Assembly: GCF_014851395.1 (NCBI RefSeq)
Contig: NW_024043372.1
Coordinates: 13,320,059 to 13,384,058 of the forward strand
Reading direction: 5' to 3'
Origin: Micropterus salmoides
Taxonomy: Eukaryota; Chordata; Actinopteri; Centrarchiformes; Centrarchidae
DNA length: 64,000 bases
How positions within the stretch are numbered: position 1 is the first letter of the stretch; every line of letters begins with the position of its first letter. Shown one piece after another: positions 34,572-48,800 of this stretch. A program made the position numbers and the translations under genes. The notes below the pieces were generated by a model. The model was not told the DNA's origin, ran no database searches, and saw only the letters and a list, made by a program, of their open reading frames with translations.

Positions 34572-37500
34572 TAGAAACTGAAATGAAAAATAAAATGGTA
34601 GAGAAAACTGGGGGTGCCTGTATCTGCCCCCGCGAGTGGGAGACTGCTTCTTAAATGCCACCTATAAATGCCCATCAATTTAATGTCCTGGTTTCTGAAA
34701 ATGAGAATGAATTACACTGACCACCTCCTAAGTGAATTAACATGGGTGATTGTGGATGTAATTGCTAATTAGCATGATTCACTGATTCTACAGTCTCACA
34801 GGTGGAACACTTTCACTCTCAGAGGAAACCTCATGAACAAGGCCATTAGAATAATACCAACTTTTATTTTTTTTGAAATGCGCAAGCCACTGTTGCTCTT
34901 TTTAAGATTACTTCCTTTCAATTAAATGAAAATGGGTCATGATGTAATGCCGTGCACAGATGTATTGTAAGTGTGCATCAGCCAGAGCAAAAGATTCAAT
35001 TCCTATCACAAAAGGTTAAGAGAATCATTTTTCTTCTGACGGAGGGGCCTGCAACCCTATTTTTCTCAATATTTGGCAGCACACACCATCTCCCCGGCCA
35101 TCAAATACTTCAGAGACAATATCATAATGGGAGACACAAACAACCATCTCGCCCCTTGACCTCTCATAAAAAAGCCAAAAAACTCCTTCCGGGGCTTGAA
35201 GTAGGTGAGAACCTTTGTTTGCTTAAATCAAAATCCAATACACTGCCCTGGCAGTTACTCCCCTTGTTTTTTGCTTCCCCAGCACTCAGCTGTGGCACAG
35301 CTCAAACAGATGCCCTTGACTTTTCATTAGGTTGTTAACCTTTCGGGAGGTGAGCTATGATTCAGAGGTGGGCATGGAGTCCCTGGAGGCTGCGCTGCTG
35401 CACTACCAGATGACTCAGGCAAAGAGAACAGAGGAAATTGTAGTGAGAGAGAGAGAGAATGGTGGATGAGAGGAGAGCAGGTAGGGCAGGTGTTTCTGAA
35501 AAATGGAAAACAACAGATGTTTAAAAAGTGATGATGTGTTGAGTCCCAGTATCATTGCTTGAATGCAAAAACTCTTGGTCACAGAGGAATGAAAAACAAC
35601 TAAGGTGCTATTTTGTCTGGATAGATATTAGTATCGTATATCACTGGTTGGATATCAGTCTTGTACGGGAGCTGCAGCCTGGCTTATAATGCAGCAAGGA
35701 GCTTGTACACTTTACCAGGAGGTTTAGCTGTGCTTTGTCAAGTCTACATCCCAGGTTATATCTCTGTGATAGACACAACAATTCTCAGGAGGGCCAAATT
35801 CCAGTGCAACAGGCTGTGCTCTCAGAGGAAGATTTTTATTACAAAGCTACAGTGCATGGTTAAAAGATGGCTAGATGCCTCAGTTAAAGAATGGGGCTGG
35901 TGTTTTATATTTTTCTTATTGTCAACAAAACATTAGTCCATGTCTGCTTTCCAACTTTACCTACCCTGTCCAAAACCCAAAGCCCATTCATTCATACTGA
36001 AGACGTACATCTAAAAAAAACAACCAATAAACAAAAAAAAACAAGTCAAGTTTAATATTTAAAAAGTTGGGACTGTCACAAACCACAAACATTATTATTT
36101 GTTGGGGACGACTTTCAGCTGTAGATTGATTCACATTTGATTGTTGACTATTTACAGCCATGTGTCAAGAAAACTTCTGTGCCCATGTTCAAAGTAATTA
36201 AGGAAACCCAGTAAAATGGTGTGTGGCTCACTGAGGTTTTTTTGGACATCAATGGGGGCCTGCAGCACAGAGGAATAAGCCTCTTTGGCTACACAGACAA
36301 TAGGATAAATTCATTGTTGGTTTTGGTCTTTTCATGGGATTTGTTGACAATAAGAAACATATCACTTATCCCTTATCTTAAGGCTTTTTCATCAGCATTT
36401 CCATGACTATATTTTAATATGAAACAGGTCCGGAAACATTAAAATATGGTTCAACCACTGTTTCAACCTAGGCATCTATCTACATGTGCTTTTATCTGCC
36501 CATCACCAAATCAGTGCTTACAGGTAGAAGTTGGTTAACTCAAGATATCACTATGATCCTACAACTTATATCATTTATATGTGCCAACATTGCCTCCTGC
36601 AAAGATTCCAAGTAGGCCAAGATGCAGCATTTAAAGGAATAGATGCAACAGTCATCCTTGAGTTGGCCAGATGATGCACCCAGCGAGTTGACTGTGGCAA
36701 ATACAGCTCTTGCTAAATGCAGAACATCACACCTATTAAATCCCTATGAGCTAAACAGGAAGCATGTGACCTGTTTTGAATGTGCCATGAGATAGGGGGA
36801 AACAGCATGCCACATTTTGTGTGTCTATTTAATGGTAGAACTCAATTATTCCCTGAGGTATCTTTGTCAATCCTAGAAGGGGAAAAAAAACAAATTCAAA
36901 ATGCATCCCAAACGTATTACAAAAGCCTGCTTTACACATTCACGATGTGAAGACAAACAATAGTGAAAGCCAGCAGTGATCCTTAAATCCACAACAAAAG
37001 ACTATTCATAATCATTTAACTTTCATGGCCAATTTCATGCATATATAAAATAAGAACTTGACTCTTTTCTTTTGACTCTACACCTGTATTACGTGCACAC
37101 TGGCTCCCGTGGAGCTTCAGGGAGCAACAAAGGAGAGTTCCACATTAAATAAAAAATGAGCAAAGCGAGGGAAGTTTCATTATTCATCTCACACTGGCAT
37201 GCCCAACTCCCCAGCTTCCCGAAGGGAACACTATGAAATTTCAATTGGCATCATTCTATGTGTTGAGTTTTAATGTCAATATCGCAGACAGTCTTCAACA
37301 GCCTCGCAGCCTCCCTTCTGACTCCAACAAGACACTTCAAAGGAGCACTTCTCTGAATCCCTCAGTCTTGCATCAAAAATGTTAACCTTGGAGACATGCT
37401 AACTACCCGGCCGTGTATGTTCCCGAATTCCAATGAAGATTCTGATCATTCAAGACAAGGAAGAAAAGAGGAGTCCACCATGCCCTCTGCCCGTCTTTCC

Positions 37501-40500
37501 ATTTGACCATCAGCCTCCTTCTCTCCTTGAACCTCCAACTTACATGCCATCGTGTTCACTTCATTCTTAGAAAGACTGCTGAATCAAGTGCAGCTCCTAA
37601 AAATGAAAAGCTTCAGTTGAAATACTACTGACATTTATTGTAAGGAATCAGCAGAGACATACACAGAGCTCTTTGTTCTGCAATGCTCATGTTTACGCAT
37701 TGTGACGCACATGAGCAACTGACAAACCCTGGAATAAGAAAGAACCCCTCAATTGATGTTGTCTAAAGGCAAAAAGAAGCAACAGCCACAACAACGTCAA
37801 CAGCAAAGCTGCGCTTGTTCTTTTGGGGCTTGTGCGACTGCTGCTCACTTAGCCTCAGGTGTGGAGCTCTTGTGGTTGGCAACAAGGACTCCACTTGAGT
37901 GCCAATGTGCCGTAATGTTGCCAGAGCTTGTAGTATCAGAGGTACACCAGCAGGAATATTTGTGCAGGTGCTGTAGTTATACTTTGGCATATTACTTAGT
38001 GACTGACATGCTATCCTCCAGCAACATCGTGCGACAAGACATGAAATCTCACAAGACAGAAAGAAACCTCCTTAAGGTTCAGTATTTGCATGGATTTTCT
38101 TATCTCCCCATATGTAATGTCCAATTTTATTGGTTTGACACTACCTAAGTTGATCTGATGTAAATACTGTAGCTACACACAGCACAGTTAATAAACAAAA
38201 TGCACAAATTATTAGCAAATTCTACAGTATCTCATGCCAGTATGATCACTGTAAAGGCAGCTTTCCATGATCGAATTATCAGTGGGATGACCTTAAGGTT
38301 TTGTAAAGTAAGCTGTGAGGTCATGAATTAATCATCACTTAAAAGACAGCGAAAATGTTTTTATTGAAGGAAAAAAAGTCAGCTGTAACAAGTAAGAATA
38401 CAATGGCAATGGTTAAAAAACGCTGACATTGTGGAAAGGTTCAGCTTTGTTGCAATAGTACCGTAATATTAAACATATTTTGGGAGGTGGGTAAATTATG
38501 CTGGGAGCCAAATGTTTTTTTAACTAGTTGTATCTACAGAGACCTGTATGGAACTGACAGCCTTTGCCCCATCTGCTACAGTTGATGAAGGGCCCGTTAG
38601 TTGTAAATAAAATTCTGCATGTCAGTTCCCCTTCATTTCATTTGAATTAAAACCCTTGCAAAGAGAGAGAGAGAGAGAGAAAACTCTTTTCCCCTCTTGA
38701 CCTCTCTTAATATATGAAGGGGTTTGAATAATCCTTATATAGTTCATCTCATGCAGCGGGGAATCTCAAGAAAAGCATTTATACATAATGCGAGCTGTCC
38801 ATCTCATAGACCTGTAAGGAATAGATAGTCATCATCATCCCTGCACATTTGGAACACCCACGCAGTCTCTCAATCGTCTCATTTAAAGAGGGCATGAATG
38901 GGAAGGAAAATGCCATTAGTGAGATAGGTAATCTGTTTCTGGAGAGGAATCAAAAATCATAATTGGATTTTCTTCAAGGCTGCTCAAAGCTTTTCAGCAT
39001 CTCAGCCCACTATCATATTAATGATTGTAAGCCGACTGAGCTTGAGAGAGAGCTTGGTGAAAAATGGCCACCTCTACAGGTGCTCGCCTATAACTTAAGT
39101 CAGATTACAGCAACTGCGCCATAATGGAAAACCCTCCAAAGACTTTTAACAATTTAAATGATTTCACAGTATGTACAGTGAGTATTATGTGAAAGAGGAT
39201 AAAGAAGAAGGGAGGAGTAGGAGGAGAAAAACTATTTTTTCACAAAGTGAAAAATTCATCACATAATTGCCTTATTCTTAAATCAGTAGACTCAACTGAC
39301 CATTGACTAAACCCCTCCCCTGAACAGCGAATTTCTGATCATAACTTTTCGCTCATTTCTCATACGTTTCCACTGTCATATAAGGGCAAGCTAAATGTAT
39401 TAGGCTGTTAATTGGCACAAACATTATTCAAAGTACTGAAAATGTTTGTAAGTGATGCAGCCACACGTTTTGTATTTATATAATTGTATTTTAAATATTT
39501 GTAAAAAGGAATCAATACCAATTGAGTATTTAAGTATTGATCCCACAGTATCGATCTGCCCATCAGCTGCTATTTCATACAACAAAATAGACAGTCGTCG
39601 GCTAGAAATGAAAAGCTTACTTTTATCTAACTCTGTGTGAAGGGCACATTTTTTAAATAATTATTCAGAATTTCGAGTGGTAAATCTGATTTTAACTGCA
39701 TCTATGTGCCATGCAAGAAGGGGAAATCTTGACAGATATAGCAAAACTAACTATAGGGGGCTTAACAAACAGTAAATTGCTATAGAAAAGTTCTACACAG
39801 TGCCTCAAAAGAAGAAAGAAAAACAAGAACACTGGTCATTTAGATTTGACAGGATGTAGGAGCATCACAGGTTGTATCAAACATGAAAATAACTGAGAAG
39901 TTAATACTATATTTGAAGCTGACACTTCAAAAGCCTCTTCTGTACAACACAACTTGCTAACGAGCTCCACTACTGACATGGATTGAAATGGTCACAGCTG
40001 GAGTACCTCACAAATCAGTATCAGTTTTAGCATAAAAAATAACAATTATTAGTAATGTGGTTAAATGCTGATTCTGCTGTTTAAACTGCTGGATGACAAG
40101 AAAAGTATTAGTCAACGAAGAAAGATATCTTAGGATAAATGTCTTCCTGTACAATGTACACTTTCTGCATATTATGCCTTATTTCTGTGTGTAACTATAT
40201 ACACTTTCACCAACCCCAATGATTTGTCATTAATTGTGGTAAACTGACTTTCAGACAATATTTGATGTGTATACCATCTCCCTGGAGCTTTTCAACTAGT
40301 TTGACTATTACAGGAAACAGGGCAGAATCAGATGTGTATTCATGGAAAATATTGATTTCATCTCACTCAAATGCAACTTATAACATTTAAAATAATAACT
40401 TTCAGTCAATCTCATCAGTAAGTAAAGGTCTGATGGATGTGTATGTAACAAGAGAGGGTTTGAAGCTGCACCATGTCTTTGCTCAAGTCGGTTGATGTCC

Positions 40501-41858
40501 CAGCAGATGGTAGTTCTGCTGCAGTTATGGAGGAAGGTAGCTATCATCTGAAGTGCTACCAATCTGAAGAGCTTTGAAAATTGCAGTAATGGTGCAATAC
40601 ATGTAGCACATTTCTTACACAGTTGTCGTCTCTCAAACTTGTGTATTTGTACAATTATACACTTGGCCTCTGAATCAAACTCAGGGAGAGCAGCAGAGAC
40701 GTGAATTTAGAAGATAACAGACCAAAGACTTACCTCTGCCATTGGTATTCACATTTTATTCATCTGTTTCACTTCTAAATAAAACTGTAAAATCAAAAGT
40801 TGGATTTCTTAATCTCTACTGATGTGAAATCTAAGTTAAAAATAATTCCAATTTCTTCTAGTTCATTGTCTTTTCCACCCACTTGAGATGAATTCCCATT
40901 GGCTGTGGCAGGACAGCTCTTTGATTATACTCTTGCACAAATCCGCACAGCTTCACTTAACGCAAGTCTGCACTGCCAGACTGGACCTGACACAATCAAA
41001 CACGTTTGAAAAGTTGTACTTCGGCTCAGATTGGTGTAAAGTCATCTGGCCAAAGTGCTTGTGGAAAAGGAAAAAGTCATCTGAAAGTGGATTAAAGAAG
41101 AGGATCCAGGAGAAAAACCAGGGAAATTCAAGAAATGTCCTCTTACTTTTGATGGTCAGACTCGAGGCTGGTGTAGGGCTTGTGTACAGAATACATGTTT
41201 CTATACCAAAATTATGAGATAAGAACATGAACACAGCAGCAGAAAAAAAAATGTGAAAGGAATGGACAAACACAATTGTAATAATTATTAATTAACCAAG
41301 AGATGATGTCAATCTTTAACTGTTAATGTGTAGAAACAGTCATGTCTATGTGCCTGAAGCTCGAAAGGTGTGGTATGGCCACAGGGAGCGAGGGATTTCA
41401 CTATCTGGTTGCATTTTTGTTGCATCATGTCTCTCTTCCCTCTCTTGAGTTAGGCTGCTGGTGCTGACCCATCCTCTCCACTGCATTGCAACTCAATAAA
41501 AAGAAGTCATTAACAATTTCAAAGCCATTGAAGAATGAAGAGACATTAAAACCCTTGTTTTCCCAAAGGGGCACTGCTTTAAATGTGAATACCGAGGTGT
41601 TAGCTGAATGTGTTTGCTGACCCTTCAGGCGAGCAGTTGTTAACCCCATTGCAGTTTTAGGAAGGCCATCTGATCTAAATGGAGGATGTAGCCCAGTACC
41701 CTAAGAATTACTTCCATATTGGATGATTCTGCAGTGTGAACACAGAAAGTAGTGTTCCCTAAATGAAGTCAAGCAGCACTCTTCACCTGTGGGTTACAAG
41801 GCCACAATGAGCCGCCTCCATCTTTCTAGTCCTTGGCAATGTGTTTTCTGTATAATGG
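34569..41858. other. intergenic, transposon-poor
   Basis: Over 7 kb with no gene and almost no recognisable transposon. Frames of 128 codons (34952) and 131 codons (37753) lack domains or exon borders. A (GA)n tract lies at 38661-38680. The balanced, non-repetitive composition at 34690-35340, 37180-37560 and 38740-39140 suggests candidate conserved non-coding sequence. Confidence 0.4.
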
Positions 41859-42286
41859 CAGGGCATCTGCAGGTCAAAAAAAGGCACTTAAATGTTTTAA
41901 AAAGTAGACAATAACATCAGCTAAACTAGAAGTGACACTGGATTGTATCACTAAGGCAGGATACAGTAGCTACGATGTTCATTGACCCTGGCAAGTGTCA
42001 ATTTTTGCAAATACTTAATTTTGTAACTGGTTATTCCATCGATTAATTTCCTGCCTCATATCTGGGTCCAGGTCATGTTAATTAATTGAAAAATTATATT
42101 ACTAGGAATTAATGTTCTATACAGCTGGAACTGACAAAATGTGATATAAATCTATTAATTCATGCACTAAATAATTGTAGGCCTTATATTCCCTACTGGT
42201 TTTCTACTAGTATAACAGCAGAAAATATATTTAATTTCATTCTGTGTGGTATTAAAAAGTCCTTAAATTAAACTGCAGAAACCCTG
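41859..42286. mobile_element. hAT-like miniature element
   Basis: Ends CAGGGCATCTGCAG and (reverse complement) CAGGGTTTCTGCAG, 12/14, with AAAGGCACTTAAA / AAAGTCCTTAAA just inside. About 428 bp. No 8-bp duplication visible at these borders, so class and ends are tentative. Confidence 0.6.
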
Positions 42287-45200
42287 AATACAAAGGATGT
42301 GATCTTGTTAGGCCAGAAGATGCCACATAGACCTCTCCGGCAACCATTGTGGAGTTCCCTTTGTTTCCTGCCATCATTCAGTAGCATAAATTAGGTTGCA
42401 GAAACTACAAAGAGGTTCCTAACCAAGTTTATTTGCCATAACTACAATATTTCTCTAACCTTAACCATACTATAGTTGCGTTGTGCAGATATTGAAGAAA
42501 GGGATCATTTTAAAAAACATTTACACTGAAAGTAATACTGGGTCCGATCGTAATGTGTTTATCTGTCCATAAGTTTAGGAGAAATATTATTGTAGCAATG
42601 CAAGTCAAATTGAGTGACTTTAGCTTGTGTGTAACAAAACACCTGCAGTCCAAAGCTTCATGACAAGCATGTAATATAATGAGGAAATCCCAGAGCAGCA
42701 ACGCAGCAGTTCAAATTCAGAAGCCACAGATAACAGCTGAGATTTTAACCACATTTTCCTTCGGGGCACCATTTTCTGGCCCTGTATCTACACAGGTAGG
42801 GGGTGAGGGTGGGAGGGGTTTTATTCTAAAATCTCAAACAGAGCAGTGTTGACTTGAGTCTTTAATCACAGCCAGGTAGACAGAATCACCTGTAGTAGCG
42901 GATTTGCCAGGGCCATTTATATTCAAGGTTGATTACAAGTAAGGTGTCATTTGCATTATCAGAGACTCAGCACTAATGAGACTCCTGGTTTTGGGCCTTA
43001 ATTGGATTGCTTCACCACAGTCCCTTATTGATATTTGCATGCCACAGTTCATCATGATAAGTAATGAGAAGATTATTCACTGGGGGTATCCAATTGCAAA
43101 CTCCATCTGTGTAGTAGAGGGAGCATTGTCCATCCTATGTTTCCTAATGGGGCTGAGAGGGCACAGTGGCATGCAATGACAAACATGTATGGCCACACAT
43201 AGACACAGTACTCCGTGGTCCAGGAAGAGTCTGAATAGCGATCCATTTTTAGAGACCATATCAGCTCAAGTTTACCATTTCACCAAGGGGGAGTTGTTGT
43301 TTACCTGCTCTGTGCTATTATGGCTTCTACAAGAAATAAATTACTACCATGCAAGCCAAAATTAGGCAAACATCTGCCAAGGAGCAAGGTAAGGGGATTA
43401 AAAAGAATGTAGCTAGCTACCTCAGAGAAACATAATCTGAAAAGATGCATTCGTTCAAAATAAAAGAGCTAGGATTGGAGAGGCTTGGGTTCCTATAAGG
43501 CCAATTTTCTTTCACGTCATGAGAAAGGACCTCCACTCTACAACCAGACAATGTAAAACACTCACAAAGCCATCAATGATATCACAGGATACCTTGCAGC
43601 GTTATTAGAATTTATATATTTTCCACCTCAAAACAGAACCAACAGCCTGCTAGAAACATGTCAGTAAAGCTGTGGGGACAAAACCTTTGACTCATTAAGG
43701 TAGATAATGTAACAAAACCTGCTCATCAAGAACGCATTTGTCTAAAAATGAAAATGGCACAATGCTTATGGAATGCTGTACAGATGGTGCTTTTCCTGTG
43801 GGCATCAAAGCGTGGAAGCACTTTGGCTGAATTTCAGAGAAATAACTTTCTATCATTGTAACTTGTCAATTAGCTCGGAAATGGTGGTGCATCTGCATAA
43901 CAAATGTTTTTGGAAAGTGTCATCATATTGTGCATTTACTCGCGCCGAGATTGTTGTCTGGCGACTGTTCATTCAGTTTTTATAATTCTTGGTAGGAAAA
44001 AATCAAAAAGAAGAAGTTATTGCATTCTTACATTTCCTACAAGCTTCTTTTCACCACAGAAATGTTAATTTGTAACATGAGATACAGGATTTTGCATTCA
44101 TCTGGCATTTGACACTGCACATGCACAGTGTGACGTTTTCTGTAGCTATAGATTCATCCCATAAAATTAGTCATGTGGCTTTCTTCAAAGATTTTGACTG
44201 AAACTATCTGATAGGGAAGAGAGCAATCCTGCGAGTGCTGCCTCATCTCTGTTATCATGAATCCACTGAGCTTCCACTTCCGCAACTCCAAGGTCCATGA
44301 CTGCTGGTTTGGTGCAGTGTGAATCTCATTAAAAACATTCATCTCTGCTTGATAGTCAGCTCTCAGGAAAATGAAACGGGGCTCGCAACAGAAGCACATA
44401 CTGTTGTTGTTTCACAGATTTTCACATTTTTCCGAAATGCATTTCAGCACTGGGGGGTTTGATTTAATGGATGGATAGATAACAGGGTTGTAATGCATTC
44501 ATGTGCATATGAAAATATGTCTCAATTAAATGAGGTCATATTCAGATTACGTTGAATTCAGGTCTTTAAAAAGGGCCATTTTTTTTGTGTAAGAAAATGC
44601 CACACTGTTTTGTAGCAGCGTTTTTAAACCTTGCTGTCATGTCAGACATGATATTGCTACATCTGCAACTGTCCGAGCATTGGTATCTTCTGACCTGAAC
44701 TGGGAGATGGGAATATGCCCAGAGCAGTATTTGACACCTCAGTGAATCTCATTACCATAAAACAGGGCAGAGAAAAAAACGCACTTACGCAGCATGAAAT
44801 ATATAACAGCGTCCCCCAGCCAGCTGTGCTGTCATAGCTCATGGTTGGTGCAGGACAAGCGCCACAAATGAGCAAAAATGTTTTGTTTGGGAGAATTAAT
44901 CAGTACTGAAAATGTTTGCACGAATCATCACGTTGCTTGCAGTGTTTATTTCCTTTATGGGTGCTGTGAATGAATAAAAGCAGTGACTCGCCAATGCTAT
45001 GGCGGTCTGGTCAGAGTGGTCAGTGCAGCATAAACTTGGCTATGGCTCCCACCACTTGGCCTGCTTTATCTAATCACTCAGACATGGCTAGGCCTCAGGC
45101 ATGCTGCCCTAACTCTATACTAGCTCCGGGCAAGGTTGAGGCAGAGGGTACACTGGCTAAAAGCACATCCACAATCATATCCCTAAGATTATCTACAGTA

Positions 45201-45584
45201 ACACCCCAAACATCCTCTGAACCTCTTATCTCTTTTTCTACTCACTTCTTTTATCGCACTCAGGTTAGTTTTATATTCAAGTAAAATGGACATTTTTGTT
45301 GCACAGTAAACCCCCAATGAATGAAATATGAAATATCTGAGCAGAACAGCCGATTAAAGGTGCATAATGAATTAAATATGTAGTGAAGATCTGCTAATTC
45401 TGCTCATAACTAATTCTAAACCATTCTGCTCGTAACCTTGTTAATACAAGTCAAATAAAAGCACAAATTAGCCTTCACAAATTTTTCAAGACCCAATGTG
45501 AGTGCAAATTAGATGCTTTGAGGGAAAGTTTACTGAGTAGTTTTAATATATTTTAGTCGACCAATTTTTTTCCTGTGCAAACAT

Positions 45585-45636
<52 letters not shown>

Positions 45637-46811
45637 TACATACATACATACGGGAGCTATGGTTCAGCTAATAAATACTAAACTGAAAGGTCACAGATTT
45701 GTCACATCACAAAACGAAGAAAGAAAAAAAAATCTCACCTCCACCACAGATGTGAAGAGGGAATGTATGATACGACTGCAAACTTGTGCTTGTGTGTTAA
45801 AGTTCTTCTCCAGGCCGAGGATCTGACTTTCTTCCCGTGCCCTGAAGGGCCTCATCTTCCTATAAACTCAGATATGTTCCATCATTAAGGGTCAGTAATC
45901 TCCCAACCCTGTGTATAATTGGCCACAGGTTTAATGAGGCATCAAGGCAGCGAGTGATCTCAGAGAAGAGAGGCCTCCTCTGCACGCTACGGCTAATGCA
46001 GCACTTTCAAAGCATGAAGAAGTGGATGAAGGTTTCCAAAGGAGAGCTGCCTGCCAACATCAGCTTTCTCTCCTTTTATGCACAATAAAAGGCCATGAGG
46101 AAAATATTTGGGAAATGAAACTATGCAATATTTTATGTGTTATGTGTCAGACTTATAATATAAAAACTACTACTATATACTACTAACTGAGGGAAATCAG
46201 GACATAATTTTAAAAGTGCCAGCATTTGTATCTATAGTGAGATACAATTGAACTAATATTAAAGTCACAGCCAAAGGTCAGCATTCATGTAGCAGAGTAG
46301 TAAATATCTGAACATGTTAAAGTCTCTTGTTAGAGCATTTTTGCTTTGCTTCAAAAAGTGATAGGAAAGAGGGGAAGACTGGTTTGATTGGCTATGCTTA
46401 TAATGTACGCCGGAGTACTCAGGCCTGACCTACCAAGTGTTAATGTTTAAAGCACTGCTTTAATACTGTTATAGATACCCAGCAAAGGCGGACTGAGACT
46501 GTCCTCACCTCAACAACAGTATTGTTTCTACCAGATGTATGCAGCACCAGTCTTTACCACCAGGTTAGAGTGGGTAGCCCAAATGTTTATATATATATTG
46601 AGTTATGTATCTGCTATGTACACGAGAGGTAATGAGATTTAAATCCATGACAAAGTGTTCAATGATGACTTTACGTTGAACACTTCGGTGTAACTAAGGA
46701 GTTCAACCAGTAAAGTCTTTTTTTGAACATTTCCGTCCTCATGTCTGTTCATTTAACAGCAACTTAAAAGCAGCTGAAAAACTTGTTTTTGCTAGCCTCC
46801 AGTGTTTTAAT
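42287..46811. other. intergenic, with an (AC)n/(ATAC)n microsatellite at 45592-45651
   Basis: No gene. A 104-codon frame at 44970 has no recognisable features. 42840-43190 is non-repetitive and could be conserved non-coding DNA. Confidence 0.45.
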
Positions 46812-47261
46812 GGAATAGTTGACATTTTAGAAATACAGCTTCACTTTCTTACCGTGAGTTGTTGATGACGTTAGACGTGAAGATTGACATCAATCTCATG
46901 TCTGTATGCTCAATGTAAAGGAAGTTATCTTAGCTTAGCATTAAGAATAGAAGTAGTGGGAATCAGCTAGCCTGGATCTGTTCTAAGGTGGAAAAAAAAT
47001 AAAATAAAAAAAAAGAGTACCTCGAAGTTTTGCTAATTAACACATTTATTTAATTTGCACTCTGCCGGTTGGCTGGCAACCTCGGATGACATCAATTTGT
47101 TGTTTTTACACTACAGGTTTTGTGCAGATTAGACAAGCTAGATATGATGTGTTGATTAGTGAGTTTTAGAGGTGTTGGTAGGAAAATGTTGTTACTTTTC
47201 TTTGTGCTAAAATCATCTACAAAGCCAAATAAGCGTAATTCCCAAAATGTTGAACTATTCC
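46812..47261. mobile_element. foldback element, near-complete copy
   Basis: Outer ends GGAATAGTTGACATTTT and (reverse complement) GGAATAGTTCAACATTTT. Inner palindromic words: TCATGTCTGTATGCTCAA, TCTTAGCTTAGCATTAAGA, CTAATTAACACATTTA on the left; GTGTTGATTAGTGAGTTTTA, GAGGTGTTGGTAGGAAAATG on the right. 450 bp, no ORF. Confidence 0.78.
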
Positions 47262-48535
47262 TCCTGAAAATTAATCATATATCCATGATACAATATAGTA
47301 TCTGTAGGTTAAATCGATCAATTTTGAGATCAATTAGCTGTTTTGATCTGCATCAAGATGTTTTGCAAGCTCAGCACATAAACATCAAGCTGCAAGCTCT
47401 AACGTAATTTCAGTACCCAAAGCCGAGGCTGTAATTAATCCCACACAGAAATATATTTCTATCATTTCTGGCATGGACTGCACAGAATCCTGTGGCAAAT
47501 TGTGTGCTGCCAACTACAGTATGTGGGGTCAGTCTCTCAGGCGTGTTTAGCAGGGCTGCCATATCCCCTGTTCAATCTTGCCTTTTGTTTTCCTTCATGA
47601 AAATAAATGAAACAGTGCAGTCATCTGCAGAGGCGAGCAGAGCCCTCTTGACTGAGGAGGCCTTCGGGCTTCGTCAGGTTTTTCCAGCATGTTGTCATGG
47701 CAGTTCAGAGAGACTAAGGGAGAACATTGCAGCCCAGTGCTGCTGTAGAATGACAATAGGAAAAGGGCTAGGGAGGGGATTGCTAATGCAGCATGCCAAT
47801 CATAGCAATGGCGTTCTAATGTGCTCTATGAAAGACAGGTAATGGAAGCCTGATACCACTTGGCTCCAGAAGGACAACAAAGTTATTAGGAAAGGTAGCC
47901 TGACAAAGGTGGATTTTGGCACAGAAAATATGAAAACAAACTAATCAAACTTAAGTAAACTAGTTGTCACATAATTGTTAAGTATACTTATATTTCAGTT
48001 GTTCAAAACATGTACATTTTAATTTATTTCTTGTACTAAAAATATTACCAACCATGTGCTATTATTACCTGTTGTTAATCTATACTGCACAGGATGAGAA
48101 TAACTCAAACGCCGATTTGAAAGCAGAACAATGGGTAATGATGCTTAATGACGCAGTTCAAATGGGCTGCCCTCAAGTTCAAGTCAAGCTGCTAGATGAG
48201 AAAGTTTTACAGAGTTTGCGGGTGTCTTATATTTCAACCCCCTTATACGGCTTTATTTGCTCAAAGGCTGCAAGTTTAGAAGGATGAGGAACCAACCCAG
48301 GAGAGAACATTGAGGTCTTAATGAGTTACGTAACTTCCCCGGTACCGAACATCCTCTGATGTAGCACCAGCCGAAGATTTTGGAGGATTTAAATCTAATC
48401 CACAGATGGAGGGAGATTTGCAGGTAGACAGGCTAGAATTCTTATTTGATGGCTTTCTTTTTCCAGGCAGAGAGAGATGTCAGCAGCCTACTTCACACAG
48501 TGACAGATTGTGTTCTCCTAAATGTGTGTGCATGT
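47262..48535. other. intergenic
   Basis: No supported gene; a 116-codon frame at 47492 has no recognisable domain. Confidence 0.45.
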
Positions 48536-48800
48536 TAGGGCTGTAACTAAGATTATTTTAATTATCAGTTAATCTACTATGCATTTTCTCACTTATTTAA
48601 TTAGTGTTTAGTCTATAAAATATCAGAAAATAGAACCCAAGGTGACGTCTTCAAATGTCTTGTTTTGTCCGACAGTCTGAAACCAGGAAACATTTAGCTT
48701 ACTCTTAAGTGAGACAAAGATAAGCAGCAACTTCTCACATTTAAGAAGGAAATGTTTTTGCTTGAAAAATGATTTGAGCAATTACTTGATATGCAGGTAG
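48536..48800 (+). mobile_element. hAT-type element of the TAGGGCTGCAACTA family, 3'-decayed
   Basis: Begins TAGGGCTGTAACTAAGATTA and contains AGTCTATAAAATATCAGAAA and TCTTCAAATGTCTTGTTTTG, shared with the copy at 57802. The right terminus is not recognisable, so the end is approximate. Confidence 0.7.

Noticed and set aside
34427..34678. Frames with long His-Thr repeats
   Set aside because: Translation of the (GT)n microsatellite.
34952..35338. 128-codon open frame
   Set aside because: No recognisable protein features; composition resembles surrounding non-coding DNA.
37753..38148. 131-codon Gln/Cys-containing frame
   Set aside because: Derived from CAA/CAG-rich text; no domain or splice context.
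40888..41217. 109-codon open frame
   Set aside because: No similarity recognised and no supporting exon structure.
44970..45284. 104-codon frame rich in Ser/Thr/Pro
   Set aside because: No hallmark of a known family; no evidence of splicing or a promoter.
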